A stretch of 64,000 nt of DNA from Herminiimonas arsenitoxidans. Its GTDB lineage: Bacteria > Pseudomonadota > Gammaproteobacteria > Burkholderiales > Burkholderiaceae_D. Position numbers and translations under genes: made by a program. Below the pieces are notes generated by a model that was given only the letters and a program-made list of their open reading frames with translations, ran no database searches and was not told where the DNA came from. The stretch spans positions 1,860,001 to 1,924,000 of the forward strand of contig NZ_LT671418.1 in NCBI RefSeq assembly GCF_900130075.1, given 5' to 3'. Shown piece after piece: positions 39,161 through 50,041 of the stretch. Every line of letters starts with the position of its first letter. Positions within the stretch are counted from its first letter, which is position 1.

Positions 39161-39760
39161 TCAGCCCTCCACAACAGCCGTGAGTTTTTGCGACTCGCTA
39201 TGCCGTGCCAGCAAGGTTTCGGCAGCATAGGCGATCTCGGTCGAATCACTGCGCAACCAATGCTCCCGCACCAACGCTATGCCATACGCGACCACACTGC
39301 ACGCCAGACCAACCACAGTCGCGGTAAAAGCTGTCGTCATACTTGCCGCCATATTCGGCAGATCGCCTTGTGCCAAACCGGCCAGTGCGATCCCCATCGG
39401 AATCAGGGTACCCATCAAGCCCAGCGCAGGCCCGACACGCACGACAAAGCGCACCGCATCAAGTCGGCGCATGCCGATTGCATCGGCACGCTGCACGATG
39501 CGCTCCAGACGCGCATCCAGCACTGACGGCATATCTGTTGCAGCGATGGCAGCGGCCATTTCTGCTTCTGCAAAAACCAGCAGACTGCGTACGCCGCGCC
39601 TGCGCTCAAACCATTCGCGTGTAAACCCGCCCAAGTACATCAGAAGGTAAAGAACCAATACAGCTATCGCTGCCAACACCGGTAAATGTAATAAGGTCGA
39701 GATCGAATACAAGAATGTCTCGACCAGTTGCACCGCTGTATTGATGTCTAAAGTTGGCAT
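39161..39760 (-). CDS. MotA/TolQ/ExbB-family proton channel
   Basis: A 199-residue inner-membrane protein of the MotA/TolQ/ExbB family. Helix 1 lies near 25-45, a cytoplasmic domain near 50-100, and helices 2 and 3 near 108-130 and 140-165. RVGPALGLMGTLIPMGIAL and MTTAFTATVVGLACSVVAYGI are the conserved helix-2 and helix-3 signatures (GLxGT, Thr-lined pore). It should use the proton gradient to drive a partner. Neither a standard ExbD nor TonB is beside it; the DUF2149 protein follows by one base. Confidence 0.9.
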   Translation of the reverse strand: MPTLDINTAVQLVETFLYSISTLLHLPVLAAIAVLVLYLLMYLGGFTREWFERRRGVRSLLVFAEAEMAAAIAATDMPSVLDARLERIVQRADAIGMRRLDAVRFVVRVGPALGLMGTLIPMGIALAGLAQGDLPNMAASMTTAFTATVVGLACSVVAYGIALVREHWLRSDSTEIAYAAETLLARHSESQKLTAVVEG

Positions 39761-39796
39761 GACGATTTCCCTGAGTGTCAGTACAAAATAATGAAG

Positions 39797-39837
39797 GCCG
39801 ATATCTGTGCGTGAAAAAATCTCACACAGATATCGGC
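39797..39837 (-). repeat. Strong intra-operon hairpin between receptor and ExbB-like gene
   Basis: A perfect 13-base stem (GCCGATATCTGTG / CACAGATATCGGC) with a 15-base loop fills most of the 119-base gap between the TonB receptor and the proton channel gene. There is no T run, so it probably stabilises or processes the receptor message rather than ending it. Confidence 0.7.
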
Positions 39838-39879
39838 ACGATGAGCGATGGAATGACTAACGCTCAACAGTGATGCATT

Positions 39880-42075
39880 TTAAAAAGAGGAACGTACTAT
39901 TAACTGCGCAGTACGCGGCTCACCCAATAGCCAACGTGTATTACCCGATCCAGACAAGGCATAGTCGCGATTGGCGATGTTTTTCACCGCGAAGGTGATG
40001 CTCAGATTGCGCGAGTAGTTGTACAGCAGCGAGGTATCCATCACTGTGTATGCGGGCAAGCTCAAAGTATTTGCCGTATTGGCTTGCCGCTCACCGACAT
40101 AACGTGCACCGAAACCGGCCTGCCATTTCGGCAAAAAGCGATACGCAGTCCAGATATTGGCCATGCGTTCCGGCACGCCGGTCGGCGTATTGCCAGTGCG
40201 TGAAACCGTGGTGCCACCCACATCTTCTGAGAAATTGTCATAGCGTGCACGCAGCAAGGCAGCATTCGCATCTATCGTCCAGCCACGTACAGGCTCAGCA
40301 GCGAATGCAAATTCAAGACCGGTTGAAGATTGCTGTCCGATCTGTAGTGTCACTACCGAATTGTTTGGATCACGTGTCAGCAAATTGCGTTTCTCTATCC
40401 TGTACATGGCCACCGTCCATTCACCGCGTATCGCAGCGAGACTCCCTTTGGCACCGACTTCCAACTGGCGTCCTTTAGTGAGGTCAAATGTCGTGCCACC
40501 ACTAGGCAGTGACAATTGACCACTGAGTGGATCAGTACCTGTACCGTATTGGCCGTATAGTGAAATTGCATTCGATGGCGACCAGATTGCACCGAGACGA
40601 CCGGTCAGCGGCGAATATTTCTTTTGCAGACTCGTACTTGTACGCAAATCCGTACTATCCAGCGTCATATGCTCGCTGCGCAAACCGGCCACCAGCTTCC
40701 AGTTGGTGGCAATATCCAACACGTTTTCGGCGAAGAGCGCTTTGGTCTCCAACTCGGAATAGCGCCCGGGAACGGTAGGCGTAGAACTAACGAACACGCC
40801 ATTATCAAAATTAAACGGATTAGGAATATTGGCGGGATTTGTTGAAGTACCGTTATTCGTGTGCAGCAGAGTTGTACGGTACCAATCGAAACCAGCAACA
40901 AAGCGGTTTTTGAGGTCTGCGATATGACCGTCTACTGTCACATCAAAACGATTACCGGTCTGTTCCTGATCGTGCAGGATTTCCAGATAGCTGCTACGGG
41001 TAAGGCTGCCATTCGGGTTGATGGCATACGACTCGGTATTTTTCCAGTGGCGCTTGCTGGTCAGATAATAGGTTTCATTGCGCAATGAAATGTTATCTGC
41101 GAGTTGGTAATCAACTTTGGCGCGCCATACTTTATCGTTGTAATTGACGACGGCATCATTGACATTGAAACTGGTGCGACGCAGGCGGTCATCGAGCCGG
41201 CCATTAATCAGCGGCGTACCATAATATGTCGCGTCATCGTTGTGACCGGCATCCAGCAAGAAAGTAACCTTCAAATCCTTGTTAGGTCGCACAGTGACAG
41301 CGGCCGAGATATTTTGTCGGTCATACGCCATGTCGCGACGATAGCCGTCGCTTTTATCTGTATCGATGTAGAGCGAGTAAGCCACGACATCGTTGATCGG
41401 TCCGCGCAGCCCGACACCAAGCTGGTATGAACCATAAGAACCAACACCTACCATAGCCTCCCGCTCGGTGCGGTCAAAGACAGGTTTCTTGGTGACATAG
41501 TTGACTGCAGCACCGATGGCGCCATCGCCGTACAGCACCGATGCCGGACCACGCAGGACGTCGACCGATTCCAGCGGCCAGGTAGAGAATGGATAAGTCA
41601 CTGTGCCTGATGCCACCACCAAACGCGTGCCATCCACCAGTTGTGCAACCGAGTTATGCCCGGAAAAACCGCGTGCTGACAAACTAGTGCCGCCATTACC
41701 TGGCGATGGCGATTGCGTCACACCCGGCATGCGTATCGCTACATCTTGCGCACGCGTCAGATTGCGTTCGCTGATGGCAGCGGCATCCAGACTACTGACG
41801 CTGGCCGGAATATCACGCGGAGCCAGTCCCAGGCGCGACGCCGTAGCATTGGGCACATCCAGTTTCAAAGTGCTGTCACTAACGCTATTAACAGTCACTG
41901 CTGGCAGTTCAACATCAGTTTGTGCAAATGCCGGCAGGCTGCCCATGCACACACCCAAAGTGGTGATACGTACGTAAGCAGAAATAGAGTAATGCGTGGA
42001 AAGGGAGTGATGCAGCGCGACTGTGTTGTTACGCGCGCGCTTCGCCATTGCTGCAAGGCGATAGGGAGATTGCAT
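39880..42075 (-). CDS. TonB-dependent outer-membrane receptor under B12 riboswitch
   Basis: A 731-residue outer-membrane receptor. A long signal region ends near GSLPAFAQ. A TonB-box-like DVELPAVTV opens the mature protein. The plug domain has IPASVSSLDAAAI, QDVAIRMPGVT, ARGFSGHNSVAQLVDGTR and VDVLRGPASVLYGDGAIGAAVNYV. The rest is a 22-strand barrel ending in a terminal Phe (LIVRSSF). In style it is close to siderophore-type receptors, but the cobalamin riboswitch in its leader points to a corrinoid or cobalt complex. First gene of the operon; the leader is about 410 bases. Confidence 0.92.
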   Translation of the reverse strand: MQSPYRLAAMAKRARNNTVALHHSLSTHYSISAYVRITTLGVCMGSLPAFAQTDVELPAVTVNSVSDSTLKLDVPNATASRLGLAPRDIPASVSSLDAAAISERNLTRAQDVAIRMPGVTQSPSPGNGGTSLSARGFSGHNSVAQLVDGTRLVVASGTVTYPFSTWPLESVDVLRGPASVLYGDGAIGAAVNYVTKKPVFDRTEREAMVGVGSYGSYQLGVGLRGPINDVVAYSLYIDTDKSDGYRRDMAYDRQNISAAVTVRPNKDLKVTFLLDAGHNDDATYYGTPLINGRLDDRLRRTSFNVNDAVVNYNDKVWRAKVDYQLADNISLRNETYYLTSKRHWKNTESYAINPNGSLTRSSYLEILHDQEQTGNRFDVTVDGHIADLKNRFVAGFDWYRTTLLHTNNGTSTNPANIPNPFNFDNGVFVSSTPTVPGRYSELETKALFAENVLDIATNWKLVAGLRSEHMTLDSTDLRTSTSLQKKYSPLTGRLGAIWSPSNAISLYGQYGTGTDPLSGQLSLPSGGTTFDLTKGRQLEVGAKGSLAAIRGEWTVAMYRIEKRNLLTRDPNNSVVTLQIGQQSSTGLEFAFAAEPVRGWTIDANAALLRARYDNFSEDVGGTTVSRTGNTPTGVPERMANIWTAYRFLPKWQAGFGARYVGERQANTANTLSLPAYTVMDTSLLYNYSRNLSITFAVKNIANRDYALSGSGNTRWLLGEPRTAQLIVRSSF

Positions 42076-42213
42076 GATAGTTGGAATCCGTCAAAAGGCT
42101 CTCGGCTTGCTTCCCCGCAAGTCGAAATCTAAAGAAGTATTCGAAGAATAGAAACGAAAAATGCGCAGTACGTCATGACGCTGTTAAGCGCGTATCAACG
42201 ACAAAACATGTTC

Positions 42214-42232
42214 GCGAACCCATCCCGTTCGC
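42214..42232 (-). promoter_or_regulatory. Expression-platform hairpin of the cobalamin riboswitch
   Basis: GCGAAC pairs with GTTCGC around GGGATGG, just 3' of the riboswitch aptamer. It is a candidate switching or attenuating hairpin. Confidence 0.5.
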
Positions 42233-42239
42233 ACACTTC

Positions 42240-42482
42240 CACCTGATTTGGCCGGTATCCGGGCTAACAAGCATGACCACTTCACCTTCCCATGCCAAAC
42301 TCAGCACAGTGGTATTGAAGCGGTCTGCAAAAAGACATGATGCCTATCATGTTTTTTGCGCTTGCTTACCGTTGCGGGGGCAGCACACATTGCATCACTC
42401 GCCTTTGCAATTGCAAACGACGATCAGAACGATATTGTGTTTCCCGTTTAACTGCGGACAAGAACTTATCCGCTGGCACCAA
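42240..42482 (-). promoter_or_regulatory. Cobalamin riboswitch
   Basis: On the minus strand the leader shows the conserved AdoCbl aptamer blocks in order: GGTGCC near 42480, AACGGGAA near 42445, CTGCCCCCGCAACGGTAAGC near 42381-42364, CCACTG near 42310, TGGGAAGG near 42288, and the B12 box AGCCCGGATACCGGC at 42265-42251. The match to the RF00174 consensus is clear. It should switch the receptor-ExbB-DUF2149-CobN operon off when cobalamin is plentiful. Confidence 0.95.
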
Positions 42483-42491
42483 AACCCGCGA

Positions 42492-42520
42492 ATTGTATGT
42501 TGCTATTGGTGATGTAGCAA
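42492..42520 (-). promoter_or_regulatory. Sigma-70 promoter of the B12-regulated operon
   Basis: TTGCTA (-35) and TACAAT (-10) are separated by exactly 17 bases on the minus strand. The predicted start near 42485 lies directly before the riboswitch aptamer. Confidence 0.8.
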
Positions 42521-42609
42521 ATTTTTGTGCCGAAAACCCCAGAAATACTGAGGTTTGTCGCAAGTTGATAACAGCTTAAGCCCAGAGTTTTAACGACACG
42601 CCGAAGCAA

Positions 42610-42629
42610 GAGCGCAAAAAATCGCGCTC
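42610..42629. repeat. Small hairpin GAGCGC / GCGCTC
   Basis: A 6-base stem around an A-rich loop between the tRNA terminator and the operon promoter; possibly a secondary terminator. Confidence 0.4.
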
Positions 42630-42635
42630 AAAATG

Positions 42636-42670
42636 AAAAAAAGGGGTTACGAATAATCGTAACCCCTTCT
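42636..42670 (-). terminator. Terminator after tRNA-Ile2
   Basis: A perfect 12-base stem (AAGGGGTTACGA and its complement) with an ATAA loop and a T-rich tail on the minus strand lies 8 bases past the tRNA 3' end. It is duplicated in decayed form at 34811-34847. Confidence 0.92.
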
Positions 42671-42676
42671 TATTTG

Positions 42677-42755
<79 letters not shown>

Positions 42756-42772
42756 AGTAACCTGTTTAGAAT

Positions 42773-45277
<2,505 letters not shown>

Positions 45278-45438
45278 TGGATCAACTACCAAGGTTATGC
45301 TCTTGAAGCGCGGTTAAGCTTGCGCTCGACGAGCCGATTTGCGCATTCAACTCTGGCTTACGCCCGCGCAAGTTTATTGATTTTCTTTTCGATTACTTTA
45401 TTACCTATAACTCTAAGACCTTGAATCGAAAGCCTTTA

Positions 45439-45447
45439 ATTATAACA
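45439..45447 (-). promoter_or_regulatory. Extended -10 promoter upstream of rpoD
   Basis: The minus strand reads TGT-TATAAT, a perfect -10 box with the extended TGn element, about 160 bases before the rpoD start and after dnaG. It would give rpoD its own start inside the rpsU-dnaG-rpoD block. Confidence 0.6.
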
Positions 45448-45483
45448 TATAGGGGAGCATTCCTCCTCTACACAAGAGCAAAA

Positions 45484-47283
45484 TTAGCCTCTTTGCATGA
45501 TTTCTGCCTGCGCCTGACGGCGCAATTGCTCTTGCTGCAAGGTCAAATCACGATAGCGCGCCTGCGCTTGCTCGCCATTTAAACCTGCCAGCACAAGTTG
45601 CTCAAGCTCATCCTTCAAGACCTTCATTTTGGTCTGACGAATCGCGCCAGCCAACTCCACGCGCGCAACCGCTACATCCGACTCTGGCTCAGCCGCAATC
45701 TCGGCGATCAAGGGATCAAAATCCGAACCGGTAGAACGCAATAACTCTGCCAGAATCGCAAAATTAGCCTGTGCGCCCATGTCACGACTCATCGTGACCA
45801 ATTGCTCCAGCATTTCCGCATGGTCTGGCGCAAAATGCGCGGTCATATCCAATGCAGATTGATCCAGCTCGGCCGCCAATATCGGATGCGCTACCAGCAA
45901 GCGCATGATCTGGCGTTCCAAGCCAAGCGGCGCCGTCCGCTTGCTGCGCGGTGGTGCAGCGCGTACACGGGAAATCGGTTGCACCAATTCGAACAGGGCC
46001 TCGATTTCTGCCGGCGTACTTTCCGTTACTTGCGCCAGACTGCGCACGATTTGCAAACGCAATGATGAAGGTGGCAATGCCTGCAGCAAAGGCTTGGCAT
46101 CGAACTGCGCGCGCGCCCTGCCTTCCGGCGTGCCGAGATCATTATCGCCAACTGCTTCTTTCAGCAAAAATTGCGACAGCGGCATGGCATCCTGCACCTG
46201 TTTTTCGAATGCGTCGGTGCCTAGCTCACGGATAAAACTGTCCGGATCATGCTCGCTAGGCAGGAACAAAAACTTGATGACTTTGTTGTCACTGGCGTGC
46301 GGCAAACTGGCTTCCAGCGCGCGACGTGCGGCACGACGTCCCGCTTTGTCGCCATCGAAACTGAAAATAACTTGATCAGTCTGACGTAGTAATTTTTGTA
46401 CATGTATCGGTGTGCACGCGGTACCCAGCGTTGCTACCACCTGCGGGAAGCCGAGCTGTGCCAGCGCGACTACATCCATATAACCTTCTGTTACCAAGGC
46501 GTAACCAGCTTCGCGGATTGCCTGACGTGCTTCAAACAAGCCATACAGCTCGCTACCCTTTTGAAATAAGGGCGTTTCAGGCGAATTCAAGTATTTGGGC
46601 TCGCCGTTATCCATGACACGACCGCCAAAACCAATCACTTGGCCTTTGGAATTACGGATAGGGAACATGATGCGATCGCGGAATCGGTCATAGCGCTTGC
46701 GATTCGCGCCTTCCTCTTCCGCCTTGTCGATCACCAGTCCAGACTCGACCAACGCGTCCAATTCATAATCAGGGAAAACAGCGCGCAAACCATCCCAGCC
46801 GTCAGGCGCATAACCCATGCCATAGCGTGCTGCGATTTCGCCAGTCAAACCACGGCCGATCAAATAATTTTTTGCCCGTTCAGCATGGCGCAATTGCTGG
46901 CGATAAAAATCACAGGCACGCGTCATCGCCTCTGACAGCGCAAGACTTTTTGCCTGATGCTCGGCACGCTGCGCCGGCGGCAAACGGTCTTCCGCCTCTG
47001 GCACAACCATGCCCACGTTTTGCGCCAAATCCTTCACCGCCTCAACGAAACCCATCCCCGAATACTCGATCAGAAAACCGATCGCCGTGCCATGCGCACC
47101 GCAGCCAAAGCAGTGATAAAACTGCTTAGTCGGACTGACGGTAAAACTGGGAGATTTTTCGTTATGGAAGGGACACAGTCCCATGAAGTTCGCGCCGCCT
47201 TTTTTCAGCTGCACGTACTTACCCACCACGTCGACAATATCGACGCGGTTGAGGAGATCCTGGATAAACGACTGTGGTATCAC
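45484..47283 (-). CDS. dnaG: DNA primase
   Basis: A 599-residue primase that makes RNA primers for replication. The N-terminal zinc-binding domain has CPFHNEKSPSFTVSPTKQFYHCFGCG (ligands C-x2-H and C-x2-C). The TOPRIM core follows with VTEGYMDVVALAQLG and FDGDKAG near 260-315. The C-terminal 150 residues are the DnaB-interaction domain. It lies between yqeY and rpoD in the classic macromolecular synthesis order. Confidence 0.97.
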   Translation of the reverse strand: MIPQSFIQDLLNRVDIVDVVGKYVQLKKGGANFMGLCPFHNEKSPSFTVSPTKQFYHCFGCGAHGTAIGFLIEYSGMGFVEAVKDLAQNVGMVVPEAEDRLPPAQRAEHQAKSLALSEAMTRACDFYRQQLRHAERAKNYLIGRGLTGEIAARYGMGYAPDGWDGLRAVFPDYELDALVESGLVIDKAEEEGANRKRYDRFRDRIMFPIRNSKGQVIGFGGRVMDNGEPKYLNSPETPLFQKGSELYGLFEARQAIREAGYALVTEGYMDVVALAQLGFPQVVATLGTACTPIHVQKLLRQTDQVIFSFDGDKAGRRAARRALEASLPHASDNKVIKFLFLPSEHDPDSFIRELGTDAFEKQVQDAMPLSQFLLKEAVGDNDLGTPEGRARAQFDAKPLLQALPPSSLRLQIVRSLAQVTESTPAEIEALFELVQPISRVRAAPPRSKRTAPLGLERQIMRLLVAHPILAAELDQSALDMTAHFAPDHAEMLEQLVTMSRDMGAQANFAILAELLRSTGSDFDPLIAEIAAEPESDVAVARVELAGAIRQTKMKVLKDELEQLVLAGLNGEQAQARYRDLTLQQEQLRRQAQAEIMQRG

Positions 47284-47308
47284 GTCGGCAGCGGTATGCT
47301 GAAGACGA

Positions 47309-47758
47309 TCAGGCTTTGGTCAGCGCGGCTTTTACCAAACCGGACACGGCTGTCATGTCGGCGCGGCCAGCGAGTTTCGCTTTCAAAATTGCCATGACCT
47401 TGCCCATATCTTGCGGACCGGCGGCACCGGATGCAGTGACGGCAGCAGCAACTTCGCCCTGCACTTCTGCATCGGACAATGCGCTAGGCATATAAGTAAC
47501 CAGAACAGCCAGCTCAGCTTCTTCGATATCAACCAGATCCTGACGACCGCCAGCCTGGAATTGCGAAATCGAATCCTTGCGCTGCTTGATCATTTTTTCA
47601 ATGATGGCGAGTACCTGGGTATCGTTCAGCTCGATGCGTTCGTCGACTTCTTTTTGCTTGATGGAAGCAGTAATCAGGCGAATCGTGCCCAACTTGCCCG
47701 CTTCTTTCGCGCGCATCGCCGCTTTCATATCTTCTGTGATCTGTTCTTTCAGGCTCAT
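47309..47758 (-). CDS. yqeY: YqeY/GatB-related protein
   Basis: A 149-residue GatB/YqeY-domain protein resembling the tRNA-binding tail of GatB; function unproven. MRAKEAGKLGTIRLI, KQRKDSISQFQAGGRQDL and LVTYMPSALSDAEV are family segments. The ATG at 47758 has GGAG five bases upstream; a GTG two codons earlier would sit on top of it. It stands between rpsU and dnaG, its usual site. Confidence 0.93.
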   Translation of the reverse strand: MSLKEQITEDMKAAMRAKEAGKLGTIRLITASIKQKEVDERIELNDTQVLAIIEKMIKQRKDSISQFQAGGRQDLVDIEEAELAVLVTYMPSALSDAEVQGEVAAAVTASGAAGPQDMGKVMAILKAKLAGRADMTAVSGLVKAALTKA

Positions 47759-47803
47759 ACGCACTCCGATATCTGATTAATCAAGCGATCATTAAAAACG
47801 CCA

Positions 47804-47836
47804 AAACCCGCTGCGGACCAACACCGGAGCGGGTTT
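47804..47836 (-). terminator. Partial terminator after rpsU
   Basis: AAACCCGCT pairs with AGCGGGTTT around a 15-base loop, with a modest T tail on the minus strand, between rpsU and yqeY. It probably attenuates read-through so that rpsU is made in excess. Confidence 0.75.
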
Positions 47837-47887
47837 GCAACTAATTCCTCAAACCGCACGCACATAGCGCGCGCAGCTCTCAAGAAA

Positions 47888-48100
47888 TTAGTACAGCTTT
47901 TTAGGCAATTGCTGGCTGCGGATACGCTTGTAATGGCGTTTCACAGCTGCAGCGAGCTTGCGCTTGCGTTCAGCAGTTGGCTTCTCGTAAAACTCGCGCG
48001 CACGCAAATCGGTCAGCAAACCAGTTTTTTCAATGGTGCGCTTGAAGCGACGCATAGCGACTTCGAACGGCTCGTTTTCTTTAAGGCGGATAGTGGTCAT
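47888..48100 (-). CDS. rpsU: 30S ribosomal protein S21
   Basis: A 70-residue bS21 protein needed for translation start on many mRNAs. [21 protein letters not shown] and the Arg/Lys-rich C-terminus ([18 protein letters not shown]) are diagnostic. It is first in the rpsU-yqeY-dnaG-rpoD block. Confidence 0.97.
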   Translation of the reverse strand: MTTIRLKENEPFEVAMRRFKRTIEKTGLLTDLRAREFYEKPTAERKRKLAAAVKRHYKRIRSQQLPKKLY

Positions 48101-48135
48101 TTAAATGTAAACCAATGTTGGGTAGTGAGTCGAAG

Positions 48136-48144
48136 AGTATAGCA
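48136..48144 (-). promoter_or_regulatory. Extended -10 promoter of rpsU operon
   Basis: The minus strand reads TGC-TATACT, an extended -10 box about 35 bases before the rpsU start, with no strong -35. Confidence 0.55.
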
Positions 48145-48244
48145 GCCTTGCGCGACAAATGGAAGGCTCTTTATTCGACCATATTGAAGTTGAGGAGGAA
48201 ATGCGACAACACCGGCCTATATTCCCCCTCAAACAAAAAAAGAA

Positions 48245-48682
48245 TTAATGACCGTAAAGTTTCATGCTCAGCTCGGTATCCCAATAAGCTGCCTCGATTT
48301 TATGCCCGTCCAGATCGCGCACAAAACAACCGTAATATGGGTCGCCATAGAGTGGGCGCGGACCAGGCGGGCCATCGCAGCTTGCTCCGGCAGCCAACGC
48401 AGCATCATAAAACGCGTGCACCTGCTCTTTATTAGCAGCGCCAAATCCCATGTGAAAGCCGTTACCGAGGCTGGCAGGCTTGCCATCGTGCGGCGTCTGC
48501 ACCCAGAACTCCGGATATAGGCGCCCATAAGCTACCGCGCCGGGATGTTCCATGATGACCTTGATATTCAGAGCCGGCAAAACGGCGTCGTAAAAAGCTC
48601 GGGCCTTATCAAACTGATTCGTCCCGATAGAAACATGGGAAATAATGCTTGGATTTTCATTGCTCGCTTGTTCACTGTCCAT
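48245..48682 (-). CDS. VOC-superfamily (glyoxalase-like) protein
   Basis: A 145-residue vicinal-oxygen-chelate fold protein with two beta-alpha-beta-beta-beta modules. It begins ISHVSIGTNQFDKARAFYDAVLP (about 14-36) and ends VRDLDGHKIEAAYW, the metal-ligand strand. The His near the start and the Glu near the end fit metal binding. Substrate unknown; members detoxify methylglyoxal or fosfomycin or open aromatic rings. AAAGGAG precedes the ATG. Confidence 0.88.
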   Translation of the reverse strand: MDSEQASNENPSIISHVSIGTNQFDKARAFYDAVLPALNIKVIMEHPGAVAYGRLYPEFWVQTPHDGKPASLGNGFHMGFGAANKEQVHAFYDAALAAGASCDGPPGPRPLYGDPYYGCFVRDLDGHKIEAAYWDTELSMKLYGH

Positions 48683-48772
48683 TTAATCGCTCCTTTAAGG
48701 AAAAATAAAACAGCAATGATCATAACTTGCACTACTGACAAGACATGTCAGTAGTCTTGCTCACATTTCCAA

Positions 48773-49969
48773 TTAAACCGATTGTCCCGCCGCCACACCG
48801 GATGCCCAAGCCCACTGGAAGTTATAGCCGCCCAGCCAGCCGGTCACATCCACCGATTCGCCGATGAAGTGCAAACCCGGCACCTTGCTTGCCATCATGG
48901 TCTGCTGCGACAACTCGCGTGTATCGATGCCGCCCAGCGTCACTTCTGCCTTGCGGTAGCCTTCTGAACCATTCGGGATAATGCTCCACTGGTTTAACGA
49001 CGCGCCCAGCTTGCGCAATTGCTTGTCTTGCATATCCGCCACGCGTGCATCGGCCTTGAAGTCATTCACAGCCAGCCATTCATCCGCAAGGCGCGACGGT
49101 AGCCATTGCGCCAATTGATTGCCTAAATTCTTCTTGCTGGTCGATTTGCCTTCTATCAAGGCTTCGGCAATATCTGTTTCCGGCACCAGATTGATTGTTA
49201 ATGGCGTACCCGGCTGCCAGAAACTGGATATTTGCAGAATCGCCGGACCGGACAAGCCGCGGTGCGTGAACAGCAAGTCTTCTTTAAAATAACCGCGTGT
49301 TTTCTTGCTGCCGGTTTCCACCTCGACCGGCAAGGCGATGCCGGACAAAGGTACAAATGGCTGCCAGGCGTTCGCATCGAAAGTCAGCGGCACCAGCGCC
49401 GGACGCGGCTCGACCATTTTCAAATCGAATTGCTTGGCGATGCGATAAGCGAAATCGGTCGCACCTATCTTGGGAATCGACAAACCGCCAGTGGCTATCA
49501 CCAGGCTATTAGCGAGAATATCGCCGGTATCGGTTTCTATGCGGAACTGCTCGCCGTTTTTAGCAATAGACACCACCGTGCAAGGCATGCGCCACGCGAC
49601 ATTGCCAAGCGCGCACTCCGCCTTCAGCATGCTGATGATGTCTTCTGCCGAGTTATCGCAAAACAACTGGCCTTTATGCTTCTCGTGATACGCGATGCGA
49701 TAACGCTTCATCAAGGCGAGAAAATCCTGCGGCGTATAGCGCGACAAGGCGCTTTTGCAGAAATGAGGATTTTGCGAAAGGAAGTTTTGCGGCGTGGTAT
49801 CGATGTTGGTGAAATTACAGCGGCCACCACCGGAGATGCGGATTTTTTCGGCAAGCTTGGCGGCGTGATCGATCAGCACCACGCTTTTGCCGCGTTGGCC
49901 TGCTACTGCAGCGCACATCATGCCCGCTGCGCCCGCGCCGATTACGGCAACATCAAACTGTTTAGTCAT
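48773..49969 (-). CDS. YhiN/HI0933-family flavoprotein
   Basis: A 398-residue FAD-dependent protein of the HI0933/YhiN group. VIGAGAAGMMCA near residue 10 is the dinucleotide fold, RISGGGRCNFTN (about 45-56) is the family fingerprint, and VATGGLSIPKIGATDFAYRIA follows near 155. The C-terminal FIGESVDVTGWLGGYNFQWAWASG completes the FAD site. The reaction is not established for most members; related BaiN acts on bile acids. Confidence 0.9.
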   Translation of the reverse strand: MTKQFDVAVIGAGAAGMMCAAVAGQRGKSVVLIDHAAKLAEKIRISGGGRCNFTNIDTTPQNFLSQNPHFCKSALSRYTPQDFLALMKRYRIAYHEKHKGQLFCDNSAEDIISMLKAECALGNVAWRMPCTVVSIAKNGEQFRIETDTGDILANSLVIATGGLSIPKIGATDFAYRIAKQFDLKMVEPRPALVPLTFDANAWQPFVPLSGIALPVEVETGSKKTRGYFKEDLLFTHRGLSGPAILQISSFWQPGTPLTINLVPETDIAEALIEGKSTSKKNLGNQLAQWLPSRLADEWLAVNDFKADARVADMQDKQLRKLGASLNQWSIIPNGSEGYRKAEVTLGGIDTRELSQQTMMASKVPGLHFIGESVDVTGWLGGYNFQWAWASGVAAGQSV

Positions 49970-50041
49970 GGCTTGCTACAAATTTAAATAAGCCGTGATT
50001 GTAAGCGCAGCCGCTTCAGGCGACGCGCTTGTTTTCAGTTC

